Below are positions 62,692 to 64,000 of a stretch of DNA of 64,000 bases, in pieces. Source of the DNA: Zeugodacus cucurbitae (lineage: Eukaryota > Arthropoda > Insecta > Diptera > Tephritidae); contig NC_071670.1 of assembly GCF_028554725.1 (NCBI RefSeq), positions 33,846,001 through 33,910,000 of the forward strand. Reading direction: 5' to 3'. How positions within the stretch are numbered: the first letter of the stretch is position 1; each line of letters starts with the position of its first letter. The notes below the pieces were generated by a model that ran no database searches, was not told the DNA's origin, and saw nothing but the letters and a program-made list of their open reading frames with translations. Made by a program: the position numbers and the translations under genes.

Positions 62692-64000
62692 ATGGACCTA
62701 AACGAAATAATGACTTTAACAGTTACTGGACTGAAAGAGAAGTTGAGGGAATTGGGTATTTCGACTACAGGTCAAAAACGTGACCTTCAGGAGAGACTTC
62801 TTCAACACTATGACATATCGGGAAATAGGGCTAGTGACGAAGAGTTCAATCACTCAATTTACGAAGACGTAAGTGGAACCACCAACTTACGGTCATCACA
62901 GTATATCGTACAGCAACAACAGTTTACTTTAAAAGATATAGGAGATTGTGTCAACACTTTTTCAGGAGAAGGGTCCGTAGATATACGAGGGTGGGTAAGA
63001 GAATTTGAAAATAACGCTGAAATCGTTAAATGGAATAACCTACAAAGATTTGTTTATGGCAAACAGCTTCTTCGTGGCGCCGCTAAGCTTTTTATTAGGA
63101 GTCAGAATAATATTAACGGTTGGGAAGCTTTGAAGTTATCATTAATTAATGAGTTTGGTTGTAAACTATCTTCGGCAGATGTACATAGGTTATTGAAAAA
63201 TCGCCGCAAACAAGCAAATGAAACTTTTCGGGAATACTTGTATCATCTCATGGAGGTAGGCAAACAGATTAGTCTAGACGAAGCAAGCATTATAGATTAT
63301 TTTATAGAAGGCGTTCCAGATTCAAAGTTCAATAAGGCAATTTTGTATCAAGCTAAGAATATAGAGGAACTAAAAGAACAAATCAAAATTTATGAAAAGA
63401 TAAGGAAATATAACTCAGGGATAGGAAAGATTGTAAATGAGACATCTTCTAATAAGCCAAAAGAAGAGTTAGTTAAAAGATGTTTCAAATGCGGAGACAA
63501 ATCACATGTAGCAGCTCAATGCCCACAAAAACAATATAAATGTTTTAAATGCAATGAGATGGGGCATCGTTCGTTTGAGTGCAAAATTAATAAAGGCAAA
63601 GTATCTAGAGAAGTTAAAATCGAATCAAGCATAAACACTTTAGGGAATACAAGTTTCCAGCCAGTCGTTAATGAAGAATTACATTTCAAAACAGTTACTT
63701 TAAACGGGTTTAGGTTCGAAGCTCTAATTGATTCAGGGTGTTCACTAAATCTAATACGTTACGATACGTTGATACTAAGTGGGCTTAAACCCATATTAAG
63801 TAAGGAGAAAAGAAAAATGTATAGCGCTTGCTCAAATGCGATTGAGACAATTGGAAGTTTTGATGCATTTACGCATATAGATGAGTTATTGTTAAAAGTC
63901 AGATTTCATGTAGTCAGAGAACAAGATATTCAATTTGCAAGTATGATAGGAAAGGCTATCTTAAAAGACGTAGATATTGTTTTAACAGAAGATAAAGTAA
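62692..64000 (+). CDS. SAP-domain Gag-protease polyprotein (3' end outside window)
   Basis: The ATG at 62692 opens 436 codons with no stop. Residues about 8-40 (LTVTGLKEKLRELGISTTGQ, then KRDLQERLL) match the SAP motif, a two-helix DNA-binding fold. A gag core follows (LLRGAAKLFIRSQ, YLYHLMEVGKQISLDEASII). Two CCHC knuckles lie at about residues 264-277 (CFKCGDKSHVAAQC) and 284-297 (CFKCNEMGHRSFEC). A retropepsin site LIDSGCSLNLI begins near residue 345. Gag and protease are in one frame, so no frameshift is needed here. A SAP motif on Gag may target chromatin or DNA; that is inference. Confidence 0.88.
   Translation, partial: MDLNEIMTLTVTGLKEKLRELGISTTGQKRDLQERLLQHYDISGNRASDEEFNHSIYEDVSGTTNLRSSQYIVQQQQFTLKDIGDCVNTFSGEGSVDIRGWVREFENNAEIVKWNNLQRFVYGKQLLRGAAKLFIRSQNNINGWEALKLSLINEFGCKLSSADVHRLLKNRRKQANETFREYLYHLMEVGKQISLDEASIIDYFIEGVPDSKFNKAILYQAKNIEELKEQIKIYEKIRKYNSGIGKIVNETSSNKPKEELVKRCFKCGDKSHVAAQCPQKQYKCFKCNEMGHRSFECKINKGKVSREVKIESSINTLGNTSFQPVVNEELHFKTVTLNGFRFEALIDSGCSLNLIRYDTLILSGLKPILSKEKRKMYSACSNAIETIGSFDAFTHIDELLLKVRFHVVREQDIQFASMIGKAILKDVDIVLTEDKV

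Larger units (their letters stand above)
60971..64000 (+). mobile_element. SAP element, LTR retrotransposon, runs off the window
   Basis: It inserted at TATA (60967-60970) in the C2 env segment. It has a 449-bp LTR, a primer site, a 1.27-kb purine-rich leader and an open gag-protease frame to the window end. The right part is not visible. A decayed copy lies at 18276-19739 and a solo LTR at 29028. Confidence 0.9.

Noticed and set aside
1..64000. Cellular genes, tRNA, rRNA
   Set aside because: No frame outside transposon families was convincing, and no cloverleaf or rRNA core sequence was seen by eye.

Overview
The window looks like repeat-dense insect chromatin, probably from a higher fly (Brachycera, possibly a tephritid; the taxon is inference). 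It is AT-rich, has GT-AG introns inside transposon genes, and carries envelope-bearing gypsy-type LTR elements whose LTRs begin AGTTAAC and sit in 4-bp duplications such as TGTA, TGCA, TACA and TATA. I found no cellular gene, tRNA, rRNA or CRISPR array. Almost every base belongs to a nested transposable element. I use local family names: A, A2, A3 and A' (one gypsy lineage), B and C (a second lineage), E (solo LTRs only), SAP (gag with an N-terminal SAP motif), Harb1-3 (PIF/Harbinger), D and F (TIR elements).

Layout. 1-540: remnant of gypsy pol. 541-18197: copy B1 of family B, split by A2 (1171-15111, TGCA duplication). A2 contains a copia-type segment, which in turn holds Harb1 (3550-6702, AAT duplication) and the 250-bp-LTR element A (7619-13072, TGTA duplication). 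Harb3 (16279-17956) sits in the B1 pol. 18200-21490: gag, integrase and LTR scraps and a tandem repeat. 21507-24446: Harb2, with both genes apparently open. 24500-28700: a LINE-like scrap, two uncharacterised transposon-associated genes and a hAT fragment. 28700-33900: a solo LTR, element A3 and gag scraps. 33902-39774: element A'. 39923-44128: C1, an LTR-leader-env-LTR unit with no gag-pol, carrying D1 in its 3' LTR. 44133-46806: repeats and solo LTRs. 46807-56928: B2, interrupted by TIR element F (which holds a piggyBac copy and D2) and by solo LTR E2. 56929-60970: C2. 60971-64000: a SAP-gag element that runs off the window.

How the parts work together. The gypsy elements share an expression plan that can be read across copies. 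A splice donor in the leader follows a very short exon carrying the env start codon, and an acceptor lies just before env. The gag end carries a T TTT TTA heptamer in the right phase with a hairpin 8-9 nt downstream, and protease follows in the -1 frame. Between donor and gag, two elements share paired leader hairpins with compensatory changes, in the place expected of a packaging signal. C1 looks like a reverse-transcribed copy of the spliced env RNA.

Every LTR-element fragment whose strand I could read, more than 20 from at least six families, lies on the + strand. Together with the env-bearing content and deep nesting this resembles a flamenco-type one-strand piRNA cluster; only small-RNA data could confirm it. 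Most open frames are broken. The best preserved are both Harb2 genes, the C2 gag and the SAP gag-protease frame at the right edge.
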